64,000 nucleotides of DNA, taken from the NCBI GenBank assembly GCA_016125045.1, contig WGML01000005.1, positions 62,001 through 126,000 of the forward strand, given 5' to 3'. This DNA is from a bacterium (lineage in GTDB: Bacteria > Pseudomonadota > Alphaproteobacteria > Caulobacterales > Hyphomonadaceae). Positions 9,091 to 17,451 of the stretch are shown one piece after another. How positions within the stretch are numbered: the first letter of the stretch is position 1; every line of letters begins with the position of its first letter. A model generated the notes under the pieces. The model saw only the letters and a list, made by a program, of their open reading frames with translations, was not told where the DNA came from and made no database searches. A program made the position numbers and the translations under genes.

Positions 9091-10635
9091 ATGGACAAGA
9101 CAAGCGGTGCGCCCGTCGCGGGCGCGGTGCGCGGGCTCGGCCGGCTCTGGCAGCGCAAATCCGTGGACCAGGTGCAGGCGGAATACGCCTCGAGCGAGCT
9201 GAAACGATCGCTCGGGGCGGTGAACCTGGTGCTCCTCGGCATCGGCTGCATCATCGGCGCGGGCATCTTCGTGCGCACCGGCACCGCGGCGGCGCTCCAC
9301 GCGGGGCCGGCGGTGATCCTGTCTTTCGTGATCGCGGGGCTGATCTGCGCCTTTGCGGGTCTCTGCTATGCGGAACTCGCCTCCGCCCTGCCTGTTTCAG
9401 GATCGGCCTACACCTACGCCTACACGACGCTCGGCGAGTTCGTGGCGTGGATGATGGGCGCGTTGCTGGTGCTTGAATACGGGCTCGCCGCGTCGGTGGT
9501 GGCGGCCGGCTGGGCTGGCTACGTCGTGAGTTTCCTGCACGATTTCAACATTGTCATACCCCCGGAACTGACCGCGGCGACCGGCAAGGAGATCATCCTC
9601 GCGGACGGCGGCACGGGCACGGCGCTGTTCAACCTGCCGGCGGCCGCGATCGTGATCGCGCTCGCCTCGCTTCTGGTGCTCGGCATCTCGGAGTCGGCGA
9701 CCGTCAACAACATCATCGTCGCGATCAAGGTGTCGGTGATCCTCGCCTTCATCGTGGTCGGCGCCTTCCATGTGAATCCGGCGAACTGGACGCCGTTCAT
9801 CCCGGAACCCACGGGCGAGCCTGGCGAGTTCGGCTGGGGCGGGGTCTTACGCGCCGCGACCATCGTGTTCTTCGCTTATATCGGCTTCGAGGCGATCTCG
9901 ACCGCCGGCCAGGAGGCCCGCAACCCCAAGCGCGACCTGCCGATCGGCATCATCGGGTCGCTGGTGATCTGCACCGTGCTCTACATGGCGACATCCGCCG
10001 TGCTGACGGGCGTGGTGCCCTATGCGCAACTCGATTCCCCGGCTCCGGTCGCGGATGCGGTGAACGCCTTCGGAGCGGGTTGGGCCTGGCTCGGCACGGC
10101 GATCAAGATCGGCGCCATTGCGGGGCTGACGTCGGTGATCCTGGTCCTGATGTATGGCCAGACGCGCATCTTCTACACCATGGCGCGCGACGGCCTTCTG
10201 CCGGGCGTGCTGTCGCGGGTGCATCCGACCCTCAAGACGCCCTGGATCAACACGCTCGTCGTGGCGGTGCTGGTGGCGGTCGCCGCCGGCCTCTTCGACA
10301 TCAACACGCTCGGCGATCTCACCTCGATCGGCACGCTCGCCGCATTCGCGATCGTGTGCATCAGCGTGATCTGGCTGCGCCAGACGCGGCCCGACCTGCC
10401 GCGCGGGTTCAAGACGCCGCTTTATCCGATCACGCCGATCCTCGGCATCCTCTCCTGCCTGTTCCTGATCTTTCAGGTGGAGCCGCGGGTGCAGCTGTTC
10501 TTCCTGGTCTTCCTCGTCGGCGCGGTGGCGGTGTATTTCGTCTACAGCCTGCACCACTCCAAGCTCGGCAAGGGCGTGATCGTGAGCGGGCACGAGCCGT
10601 CGCCGGACGAAATTCTTGCTCCGCCGCCACACTGA
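9091..10635 (+). CDS. Amino-acid permease, APC superfamily (cationic amino acid transporter type)
   Basis: 514-residue inner-membrane transporter with about 12 hydrophobic helices. The first helix carries the APC signature GIGCIIGAGIFVRTG, followed by the segments typical of the CAT/YfnA subfamily: YAELASALPVSGSAYTY, FFAYIGFEAISTAGQEARNP and RIFYTMARDGLLP. Such permeases take up cationic or other amino acids; the substrate cannot be set from sequence. The track extends the ORF to a TTG/ATG-like start at 8899. I chose the ATG at 9091 because the conserved N-terminus begins there and the upstream part is not transporter-like. It stands alone, divergent from the DUF885 lipoprotein. Confidence 0.9.
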   Translation: MDKTSGAPVAGAVRGLGRLWQRKSVDQVQAEYASSELKRSLGAVNLVLLGIGCIIGAGIFVRTGTAAALHAGPAVILSFVIAGLICAFAGLCYAELASALPVSGSAYTYAYTTLGEFVAWMMGALLVLEYGLAASVVAAGWAGYVVSFLHDFNIVIPPELTAATGKEIILADGGTGTALFNLPAAAIVIALASLLVLGISESATVNNIIVAIKVSVILAFIVVGAFHVNPANWTPFIPEPTGEPGEFGWGGVLRAATIVFFAYIGFEAISTAGQEARNPKRDLPIGIIGSLVICTVLYMATSAVLTGVVPYAQLDSPAPVADAVNAFGAGWAWLGTAIKIGAIAGLTSVILVLMYGQTRIFYTMARDGLLPGVLSRVHPTLKTPWINTLVVAVLVAVAAGLFDINTLGDLTSIGTLAAFAIVCISVIWLRQTRPDLPRGFKTPLYPITPILGILSCLFLIFQVEPRVQLFFLVFLVGAVAVYFVYSLHHSKLGKGVIVSGHEPSPDEILAPPPH

Positions 10636-10732
10636 CCGCATCCGCCCGGAGATCTACCGCCGCCTTTCCGGCTGGCCCTGCGCGTCCGCCGAGGATAAGC
10701 CGGTCCATCACAGTCCGAACGAGGCCTCGCAC

Positions 10733-11926
10733 ATGACGCTCCGACCCCACCGCACCGTCGCCGCCGCCCTCGCCGTCTGCTTCGGTTCGCTGGCCGCCCC
10801 GACGGCGACCGGGCAGGTTCCGATCACCGATCCGCCCGCGCCCATGATTCTGACCTGGACGCCTGAACAACAGGCGAACTGGTACAAGGCAATCGAAAAG
10901 GTCTACGAGGTTCGCACCGTCCGGCGCGGCGACCAGGTGCACGCCCTCCCCATCTCGACCGAGCCCGTCACCGACCTCGCCGTCGACGTCGGCGGCAAGA
11001 CAAGCGACCTTCGGACCTTCATGGCCGACCACAAGATGTCCGGCGTGCTCGCCCTCAAGGACGGCAAGATCATCCTCGAAGCCTACGGCCTCGGCAGGTC
11101 GCGCACCGATCGCTGGACGTCGTTTTCCGTCGCCAAGTCCGTCACCTCGACGCTTGTTGGGGCGGCGATCGCGGACGGGAAGATCAAGTCGCTCGACGAC
11201 CCGATCACCGACTATCTGCCGGACCTGAAGGGCGGCGGCTATGACGGGGTCACCGTTCGCCAGATCATCACCATGACCTCCGGCGTGAAGTGGAACGAGG
11301 ACTATACCGACCCGAAATCAGACGTCGCGAACGCCGGCCGCGACCCGATGGTGGGCGGCGTCAACCCGATCATCGCCTACATGGCGAAGCTGCCCCGCGA
11401 GGCCGAACCCGGAACCAAGTTCGTCTACAAGACCGGAGAGACGGACCTCGCCGGCTTCCTCGTGTCGAAGGCGGTGGGCAAGCCGATGTCGGAGTATCTG
11501 TCGGAAAAGATCTGGCGACCCTATGGCATGGAGCAGGATGCGATCTGGATGGTCGACGGCGCGGGCCATGAGCGCGGCGGGTGCTGCATGTCGATGACGC
11601 TGCGCGACTATGGCCGCTTCGCCCAATTCTTCCTCGACGGCGGCATGATCGACGGTCGCTCCATCCTTCCTGAGGGCTGGGTGAAGGAAGGGTCCACCAA
11701 CCAGATCAAGCCGCCGGCGGAGGGCCAGTACGGCTATTTCTGGTGGACCGAAACCGCCCCGAACTTCCGCGCGAGCGGCATCTACGGACAACAGATCGCC
11801 TTCTTCCCGGAGGACCGTCTGATCGTGGTCATCAACTCCGCCATGCCGAAGGCGACCGACCGCGACCAGTCGCTCGCGATCCGCGGGCTCTACAACAGCA
11901 TCCACAAGGCGGCGACGGCCAACTGA
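10733..11926 (+). CDS. Exported serine hydrolase, beta-lactamase/class C (PF00144) family
   Basis: 397-residue protein with an N-terminal signal peptide (hydrophobic stretch ending AAPTATGQ) and a class C beta-lactamase-like fold. The SxxK catalytic motif is visible as SVAK (Ser132, Lys135), and a C-terminal GIYGQQIAFFPEDRLIVVI segment matches the last strands of this family. Members include esterases, D-amino-acid hydrolases and 6-aminohexanoate-dimer hydrolases. Nothing here shows antibiotic hydrolysis. The ATG at 10733 begins the signal peptide; the track start (10616) is upstream and unlikely. It is followed after 28 bases by an alpha/beta-hydrolase gene and may be cotranscribed with it. 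Confidence 0.85.
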   Translation: MTLRPHRTVAAALAVCFGSLAAPTATGQVPITDPPAPMILTWTPEQQANWYKAIEKVYEVRTVRRGDQVHALPISTEPVTDLAVDVGGKTSDLRTFMADHKMSGVLALKDGKIILEAYGLGRSRTDRWTSFSVAKSVTSTLVGAAIADGKIKSLDDPITDYLPDLKGGGYDGVTVRQIITMTSGVKWNEDYTDPKSDVANAGRDPMVGGVNPIIAYMAKLPREAEPGTKFVYKTGETDLAGFLVSKAVGKPMSEYLSEKIWRPYGMEQDAIWMVDGAGHERGGCCMSMTLRDYGRFAQFFLDGGMIDGRSILPEGWVKEGSTNQIKPPAEGQYGYFWWTETAPNFRASGIYGQQIAFFPEDRLIVVINSAMPKATDRDQSLAIRGLYNSIHKAATAN

Positions 11927-11954
11927 CGCGGGGCGGCCTTGCGGAGCAGGGAGA

Positions 11955-12920
11955 ATGGCGGTGCTCAAGAGCGCGCTGAGATGGACCGGCCGGGCGCTTG
12001 GCGCCGGGCTCATCGGCCTCATCGCGATCGGCGGCTTTGGACAGATTTCCGCCATGGGTGACGAGCCCTCCTTCGACATGGTCGAGGTCGAGCCCGGCCG
12101 GCGCCTGCATGTCGAGTGCGAGGGCGAGCCCGAAGCGCCGTTCGCGCTTTACGACGCTGGCGCCTTCGGCATCTATTCGGACGGCTGGTGGATCAAGGAG
12201 GAGCTGAAGCGGGACTTCCGCGTCTGTCTCTATGATCGCGCGGGCATGGGCTGGAGCGATCCTGTGCCTGCAGGCGTCTCTCCGTCGCCCGACTGGCATG
12301 TCGAGGATATGCGCCGGCTCGCAAGAGCGGTCGGGGCCGCCCCGCCCTATTACCTGATCGGCCATTCGATGTCGGGCCTGCGGCTGCACGCCTTCGCGAG
12401 CCTCCATCTGGACGAACTCGCCGGCCTCGTCTTCATCGACGCCGCCCGGCCGGCGGGCTTCACCGGCGAGAGCGCGCGACGCCTGATGAACCGGTTTTCC
12501 GGCGCGATGTCGGCCGGCGTGTTCGCCGCGCAGGTCGGGCTCGCCCGCGTCGCGGCGCAGGTTCTGCCGGACTCCCTCGACCTGCCTCGCGGCCCCGCCC
12601 GCGACAAGCGACGATCGATCGCCTCGGTGCGCCATCACAAGGCGTCGCGGGAGGAGGTGCGCGCGGTGGACACGAACGCGGAATGGCTCACGCGCGAGCT
12701 CGCTCAGGAGGTTCCGGTGTCCGTCTTCGCCACATCAGCCGACGGCGGGAGAAACGCCGCCGTGGCGGAGGCCGCCCGGGCGATATCCGGCTTCGGCCGC
12801 GTCCACGGCCTGCCCGATGAGAACCACGTCTCGCTCCTGTCGAGGAAGATCGCGCCGCTGATCGCAGAGGATGTCCGCGCCATGGCCGCCTTCCGAGCCG
12901 CCCGGACGGGGCCAGGGTGA
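11955..12920 (+). CDS. Alpha/beta-hydrolase, membrane-anchored, paired with an MprF-like synthase
   Basis: 321-residue alpha/beta-hydrolase with an N-terminal hydrophobic segment (about residues 12-30), so it is probably held on the periplasmic side of the membrane. The nucleophile elbow is GHSMSG with Ser138. An Asp in the FATSADG segment and a His in DENHVS near residue 293 are candidates for the remaining triad. Its stop codon overlaps by one base the start of the downstream MprF-like gene, so the two are translationally coupled. Known aminoacyl-phosphatidylglycerol synthase operons carry a hydrolase that removes the aminoacyl group (PA0919/PA0920 in Pseudomonas, AcvB/AtvA with LpiA in rhizobia and Agrobacterium). 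A similar role here is inference. Confidence 0.8.
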   Translation: MAVLKSALRWTGRALGAGLIGLIAIGGFGQISAMGDEPSFDMVEVEPGRRLHVECEGEPEAPFALYDAGAFGIYSDGWWIKEELKRDFRVCLYDRAGMGWSDPVPAGVSPSPDWHVEDMRRLARAVGAAPPYYLIGHSMSGLRLHAFASLHLDELAGLVFIDAARPAGFTGESARRLMNRFSGAMSAGVFAAQVGLARVAAQVLPDSLDLPRGPARDKRRSIASVRHHKASREEVRAVDTNAEWLTRELAQEVPVSVFATSADGGRNAAVAEAARAISGFGRVHGLPDENHVSLLSRKIAPLIAEDVRAMAAFRAARTGPG

Positions 12921-14692
12921 TGGCCGCCTCGCCCGCCGTCGCCGAGGCCGGCCCCCTCGCCCGGGTTGAGGCGGTGCTGTTCGATCATGCGCCGCGGTGG
13001 CTTGGCGCGCTCACCTTCGTCGCGGGCGTGATGTCGATGATCGCCTCCGCCAACCCATCCATGCTCGGCGCCAATCCGGTGCTAATGGACTGGCTGGTCG
13101 CCGAACTGCCCAACTTCGCCGCGGCGATAGGCGGTCTCGCCCTTATGGCGCTCTCGCTCGGCCTGATGCGGCGCATCTGGATGGCGTGGGCGTTCACCCT
13201 CGCCACCGCGGCTCACGGCCTCTGGCTGTCGGTGTTCGTGAAGCCCTGGGTGCTCGAGGCGGTGGTGTACGCCGGACTGATCGTCGTGCTGATCGCGGCG
13301 CGCCGGGCGTTTTTCCGCCGCTCGGCCCTTCTCGCCATCCGCCTGCCCCGGATCTGGTTCTTCGCCGCGGGCGGGGCGATCGCGCTCGCGGCGGTCGGCG
13401 CCGCCCTTTGGGCCGGGCACCGCAGCGGGTTTGTGGCCGCCGAGTGGTGGGACCTCATCATCCATCCGGTGATCGGCGCAGCGGGGCGCCCGATCCTGCT
13501 TGCGACCCTGATCCTGGCGTTTCTCGCCTTCGGATCGCTGGTGACCAGTCCGGTGGCGCCGCACGCGCCGCCGCCCGGCGGGGAGGATTTCCGCAAGGTC
13601 GAGGCGATCCTCGCCGCAACCTCGCGGCCACGGCCGGAGGGACTTCTCGCCTTCGCCGGAGACAAGAGCTTTCTGTTCTCCGAGGCGGACGACGCCTTCA
13701 TCATGTTCGCCTCGATCGGTAACGCGATCATCGCCTTCGGGGCGCCTATCGGACCGCGCGCGCGCTGGAAACCGCTTCTGTCGCAGTTTCGCCAGCGGGC
13801 CGACCAGCTCGGCGCGAACTGCGCCGTTTACGCCGCACCGCCGGATTTGCTGCCCGATCTCCTCGATCTCGGCTTCAAGGTCGAGAAGGTCGGCGAGAAC
13901 GCGATCATCGACCTGCCCGCCTTCAGCCTCGCGGGGGGCCGGCGCGAAGTCATCCGCCGCGGCCGCCGCAAGCTCGCCGAACGCTCCGGCGCGCGCTTCC
14001 AGATGATCGAGACCGGCGTCACGAACGACCTGATGGACCGCCTGAAACCCGTCTCGGACGCCTGGCTGACCGCCCAGAAGGGCAAGGAAAAGGCGTTCTC
14101 GCTCGGCCGGTTCGATCCGGATTTTCTTCAGCGCTGCCCGATCGGCGTGGTCGAGATCGGCGGGCGAACCGCCGCGTTCGGAACCCTGCTTGCGACGCCG
14201 GACCGGTCCTGGGCCGGCATCGACCTGATGCGTTATGACCCGGAGATCGCCGTCACCAACACGATGGATTTCCTGCTGGTCGAGATGATCCTGTGGGCCA
14301 AGGAGGCTGGCTTCCAGCGCTTTGATCTCTCGATGGCGCCCTTGTCGGGCCTCGTGGAGGAGGATCACGCCCCGCTCTTTGCGCGCATCGGCAACGAGAT
14401 CTACCAGCGCAGCGAACGCTTCTACAATTTCCAGGGGCTGCGGCGTTTCAAGGAAAAATTCGATCCGGAATGGGAGCCCCGCTACATCGCCGCGCCGGGC
14501 TATTGGGACCTGCCTGTCGCGCTCGCCCAGGCGGCGCTATTGACCAACGGTGCCGCACGTGTCGCCCCCGCCGCGGGCGCGGCCGCTGGACAACCGCAGG
14601 AAGGCGGCGCAACGACCGCGCAAACCTCCGGGAAATCGATCGGCAGGTCGTCGCCCGGCTCCGCCGACAAGCCCATCACGCAGGACGGTTAG
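12920..14692 (+). CDS. MprF-like aminoacyl-phosphatidylglycerol synthase (DUF2156) with short membrane domain
   Basis: 590-residue protein. The N-terminal 205 residues hold about six hydrophobic helices, and the C-terminal part (about residues 220-550) is the DUF2156/LPG_synthase_C double GNAT-like domain. Matching segments include LLAFAGDKSFLFSE, the SLGRFDPDFLQ region and FDLSMAPLSGL. Such enzymes transfer Lys or Ala from tRNA to phosphatidylglycerol, reducing surface charge. Full MprF has about 14 helices including a flippase; this shorter form lacks most of that part. The start may be ATG 12920 or the GTG three bases earlier. It overlaps the upstream hydrolase. The last 60 residues are low-complexity and rich in Gly, Gln and Thr. 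Confidence 0.8.
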   Translation: MAASPAVAEAGPLARVEAVLFDHAPRWLGALTFVAGVMSMIASANPSMLGANPVLMDWLVAELPNFAAAIGGLALMALSLGLMRRIWMAWAFTLATAAHGLWLSVFVKPWVLEAVVYAGLIVVLIAARRAFFRRSALLAIRLPRIWFFAAGGAIALAAVGAALWAGHRSGFVAAEWWDLIIHPVIGAAGRPILLATLILAFLAFGSLVTSPVAPHAPPPGGEDFRKVEAILAATSRPRPEGLLAFAGDKSFLFSEADDAFIMFASIGNAIIAFGAPIGPRARWKPLLSQFRQRADQLGANCAVYAAPPDLLPDLLDLGFKVEKVGENAIIDLPAFSLAGGRREVIRRGRRKLAERSGARFQMIETGVTNDLMDRLKPVSDAWLTAQKGKEKAFSLGRFDPDFLQRCPIGVVEIGGRTAAFGTLLATPDRSWAGIDLMRYDPEIAVTNTMDFLLVEMILWAKEAGFQRFDLSMAPLSGLVEEDHAPLFARIGNEIYQRSERFYNFQGLRRFKEKFDPEWEPRYIAAPGYWDLPVALAQAALLTNGAARVAPAAGAAAGQPQEGGATTAQTSGKSIGRSSPGSADKPITQDG

Positions 14693-14816
14693 ACCCCTTG
14701 CGACCACCGCGCACGATGACCTGCGAGGTCATCGCCGCGCGCCAGATCGTGAGTTAGGTTCAGCCGGTCACGCGCAGTCTCAAGCCACCAGCCTCAAACC
14801 ACCCGGGCGACGACAC

Positions 14817-15161
14817 ATGCTCCTGTTCCGCATCTTCCTGATCGCGTTTCTCATCTTCCTTTCCGTCTATACCGGCGTCGTCATCGCCAATCACGGATGG
14901 AACCTGTTCGCCGTCTTCTTCGGCGACCTGCTCGCGATGACCTGGCCGGGCCAGTTCAACGCCGACTTCCTCGGCTTCCTCATGCTGTCCGCGATCTGGA
15001 CCGCGTGGCGCCATCAGTACTCGGCGCTCGGCCTCGCGCTCAGCGTGGCGGCGTTCTTCGGCGGCATGATATTCCTGACGATCTATCTGACCATCGAGAC
15101 GGGACGCGCGCGCGGCGACGTGCGCGAGCTTCTGCTCGGGCGGGCCCGGGCGCGGAGCTGA
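14817..15161 (+). CDS. Small three-helix membrane protein, function unknown
   Basis: 114 residues with three hydrophobic helices: MLLFRIFLIAFLIFLSVYTGVVI at the N-terminus, a segment around LGFLMLSAIWTAW, and LALSVAAFFGGMIFLTIYLT. The C-terminal tail is basic (RARGDVRELLLGRARARS). The track starts the ORF at 14550, but the upstream part is low-complexity and overlaps the MprF-like gene. The ATG at 14817 begins the first helix directly. I do not recognise a family. It lies 124 bases after the MprF-like gene and is convergent with the ferredoxin gene. Confidence 0.65.
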   Translation: MLLFRIFLIAFLIFLSVYTGVVIANHGWNLFAVFFGDLLAMTWPGQFNADFLGFLMLSAIWTAWRHQYSALGLALSVAAFFGGMIFLTIYLTIETGRARGDVRELLLGRARARS

Positions 15162-15191
15162 CCTCGAGCGACTCAGCGGAGCTTGAAGGGG

Positions 15192-15512
15192 TTAGTGCTG
15201 GCTTTCGGGCGTCGTGACGACCAGCCCGTCAAGCGCGTCGGTCACCTTGATCTGGCACGACAGGCGCGAGAACTCGGTCACACCTTCCGCGAAATCGAGC
15301 ATCGACTGCTCCATCGAGCCGGGCGATCCGACCTTGGCGATCCAGTCCGGATGCACCTGAACATGGCAGGTCGCGCAGGCGCAGGCGCCGCCGCAATCGG
15401 CGTCGATGCCCGGCACGTTGTTCTTGATCGCCGTCTCCATGACGGACATGCCGTTCTTCGCTTCCACCGTGCGGGTCTCGCGGGCGGCGTCGATGAAGGT
15501 GATCTTCGGCAT
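15192..15512 (-). CDS. 2Fe-2S ferredoxin, adrenodoxin/putidaredoxin type
   Basis: 106-residue vertebrate-type ferredoxin. The cluster ligands follow the C-x5-C-x2-C pattern (Cys40, Cys46, Cys49) with a fourth ligand at Cys86; an extra Cys44 sits in the loop. The HVQVHPDW segment after the loop is typical of redox partners of cytochrome P450s and ring hydroxylases. The start was set to the ATG at 15512; the track begins ten codons earlier. It lies 16 bases downstream of a matching FAD-dependent reductase, so the two form an electron-transfer pair. No P450 or other terminal oxygenase is present in the window. Confidence 0.92.
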   Translation of the reverse strand: MPKITFIDAARETRTVEAKNGMSVMETAIKNNVPGIDADCGGACACATCHVQVHPDWIAKVGSPGSMEQSMLDFAEGVTEFSRLSCQIKVTDALDGLVVTTPESQH

Positions 15513-15528
15513 TGGACGGGTTGACTCC

Positions 15529-16788
15529 TCAAGTCCGCGCAAGGGCGCGCGCGGCGATATCTTTCATCGCCACCGATTTATCTGCTAGTTCGCCGGGCGC
15601 AACCATCGCTCCCAGCGAGACGAGCTTTTTGCCAACAATATATTCCGGCGCGGCGTTGACCGCGTCGACCGCGATCAGGCGTCCGGCCTGAAGGTAGAAC
15701 ACGGCGAACGACCGTTCCGCCGGGTCGCCGCGCACCACAGTCGCGTCCGCTCCGGTCCACAGGCCGGCGGTCTGCAGCTTCAGATCATACTGGTCGGACC
15801 AGAACCAGGGCGCATCCTCCGCCGGATGCGGCGCGCCGAGGATGGCCGCCGCGGCGATCTTCCCGCCCTCGATGGCGTTATGGACCGATTCCAGCCGCAT
15901 CATCCGGTCGCCGAAATGGACAAGCGGCCGCCGCGCCACATCGCCGATGGCGAACACGGCCGCGTCGGATGTCCGCTGCGCACGATCCACCACGATTCCG
16001 TCGTCGCAAACGAGGCCCGCCTCCCGCGCGATCTCGTCATTGGCGATCACCCCCACGCCCACGATCACGACGTCGCAGCCAATGACCTCCCCTCCCGCAA
16101 GGCGGACGCCGGACACACTGCCCGCGCCCTCGAAGGCTTCCAGGCGCGCGCCGAGTCGCAGCTGGACGCCGCGCGATCTGTGTTCGTTTGCGAAGAAGGC
16201 CGACAGCTCCTCCCCGGCGACGCGGGACAGCACCCGGTCCATCGCCTCGATCACCGTCACTTCGCAGCCGAGCGCGCGCGCGGCCGCGGCCGTCTCCAGT
16301 CCTATATATCCGGCGCCGACCACGCAAAGGCGCTCTCCCGGTTTCAGCGCGGGCTTCAACCGCTCGACATCGGCGCGCGTGCGCAATTCGAACACGCCAC
16401 CCAGCCCCGCCCCCGGCGCCGCCAACCGGCGGGGCCGCGTTCCGGTTGCGATGATCAGGGCGTTGTAGCCGAGTCCCGCCTCTCCCTGCTCAGCGTCGGT
16501 CGTCACGCGCCGCGCCGCTCGATCAATCGCGGTCACCCGTTCGCCGAGCCGAAGCTCGATCCGCTCCTCCGCGTAGAAGCTCTCGGGCCGGATGAGCAGC
16601 CGCTCCGCCTCGATCTCGCCCTTCAGATAGGCTTTCGAGAGCGGCGGGCGCTGATACGGGGCGTCCGGCTCCTCTGCGATGATCACGATCTCGCCGGCGT
16701 GGCCGAGCTGGCGCAGCGACGCCGCGGCCTGGCATCCCGCCTGACCGCCGCCGATGATGACTACCCTGTCCGGAGCCCGCTCCGCCAC
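15529..16788 (-). CDS. FAD-dependent ferredoxin reductase (putidaredoxin/rhodocoxin reductase type)
   Basis: 419-residue flavoprotein passing electrons from NAD(P)H to the neighbouring 2Fe-2S ferredoxin. Two dinucleotide-binding motifs are visible: [14 protein letters not shown] at the N-terminus (FAD) and [13 protein letters not shown] near residue 150 (NAD(P)H). AIGDVARRP near residue 275 is the second FAD-contact motif. A C-terminal reductase domain ([11 protein letters not shown] onward) places it in the oxygenase-coupled NAD(H)-dependent ferredoxin reductase group. The start codon is GTG. It precedes the ferredoxin gene in the same direction. Its end product partner (P450 or similar) must be encoded elsewhere. 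Confidence 0.92.
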   Translation of the reverse strand: MAERAPDRVVIIGGGQAGCQAAASLRQLGHAGEIVIIAEEPDAPYQRPPLSKAYLKGEIEAERLLIRPESFYAEERIELRLGERVTAIDRAARRVTTDAEQGEAGLGYNALIIATGTRPRRLAAPGAGLGGVFELRTRADVERLKPALKPGERLCVVGAGYIGLETAAAARALGCEVTVIEAMDRVLSRVAGEELSAFFANEHRSRGVQLRLGARLEAFEGAGSVSGVRLAGGEVIGCDVVIVGVGVIANDEIAREAGLVCDDGIVVDRAQRTSDAAVFAIGDVARRPLVHFGDRMMRLESVHNAIEGGKIAAAAILGAPHPAEDAPWFWSDQYDLKLQTAGLWTGADATVVRGDPAERSFAVFYLQAGRLIAVDAVNAAPEYIVGKKLVSLGAMVAPGELADKSVAMKDIAARALART

Positions 16789-16905
16789 GATTCCGCGCCC
16801 TCACGCCGCTTCGTTCCGCTCCCGTCTGTATCACACGGGCCGGGGACGAACAGGCGCTACACCGCCGCGCTTGCCAATCCCGTCCCGCGTCGGCACACAG
16901 CCGCC

Positions 16906-17451
16906 ATGGCTTCGCCGCCCGGCCCGTTCAACTCTTTCCTCGCCCCCACGTCGGCCGGCGCCGCGCAGCGCGCGGTCCTGCTGCTCGACGACGAGGCCGC
17001 GACCGAACGTCTCGCCGCCGAAATCGCCGCGGTGTGCAGGGCCGGCGACGTGATCCATCTCATCGGCGATCTCGGTGCGGGCAAGACCGCCCTTGCGCGC
17101 GGCCTCATCCGATCACTCGCGGGCGATCCCCGGCTTGAGGTGCCGAGCCCGACCTTCACGCTCGTGCAGACCTACCCCGCCCCCGCCTTCGACATCTGGC
17201 ACTTCGACCTCTACCGGACCCGCGACCCGGAGGAGGTGCGTGAACTCGGCCTCGACGACTCCATGGACGGCCTCGCTCTCATCGAATGGCCGGAACGCCT
17301 CGGCCCGCATACGCCGCGCCTCCGCCTCGATATTGCGCTATCCTTCGGCGATTCGGGTGGTTCGGACCCTATCACCGGCCCGTCCGCCCGGATCGCCCAC
17401 CTTGAGGACCACCATGACTGGAGCCGCCGCCTCCGCGCCGACTGGAGCTAA
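16906..17451 (+). CDS. tsaE: tRNA threonylcarbamoyladenosine biosynthesis ATPase TsaE
   Basis: 181-residue P-loop ATPase that works with TsaB and TsaD to make the t6A base at position 37 of ANN-decoding tRNAs. The Walker A motif GDLGAGKT lies at about residues 54-61. The family segments VPSPTFTLVQTY, IWHFDLYR and LIEWPERLG follow in order. The track fuses it to a long upstream open frame (15826), which is an antisense shadow of the reductase gene. The ATG at 16906 begins the real protein. It is the first gene of a tightly overlapping run with amgK, murU, addB and addA. Confidence 0.94.
   Translation: MASPPGPFNSFLAPTSAGAAQRAVLLLDDEAATERLAAEIAAVCRAGDVIHLIGDLGAGKTALARGLIRSLAGDPRLEVPSPTFTLVQTYPAPAFDIWHFDLYRTRDPEEVRELGLDDSMDGLALIEWPERLGPHTPRLRLDIALSFGDSGGSDPITGPSARIAHLEDHHDWSRRLRADWS

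Noticed and set aside
10733-11926. Antibiotic-resistance beta-lactamase
   Set aside because: Only the general PF00144 serine-hydrolase fold and the SVAK motif are visible; most family members of this type are esterases or peptidases. No support for a resistance role.
15826-16905. N-terminal extension of the tsaE frame
   Set aside because: Antisense to the ferredoxin reductase. Only the part from the ATG at 16906 matches TsaE.
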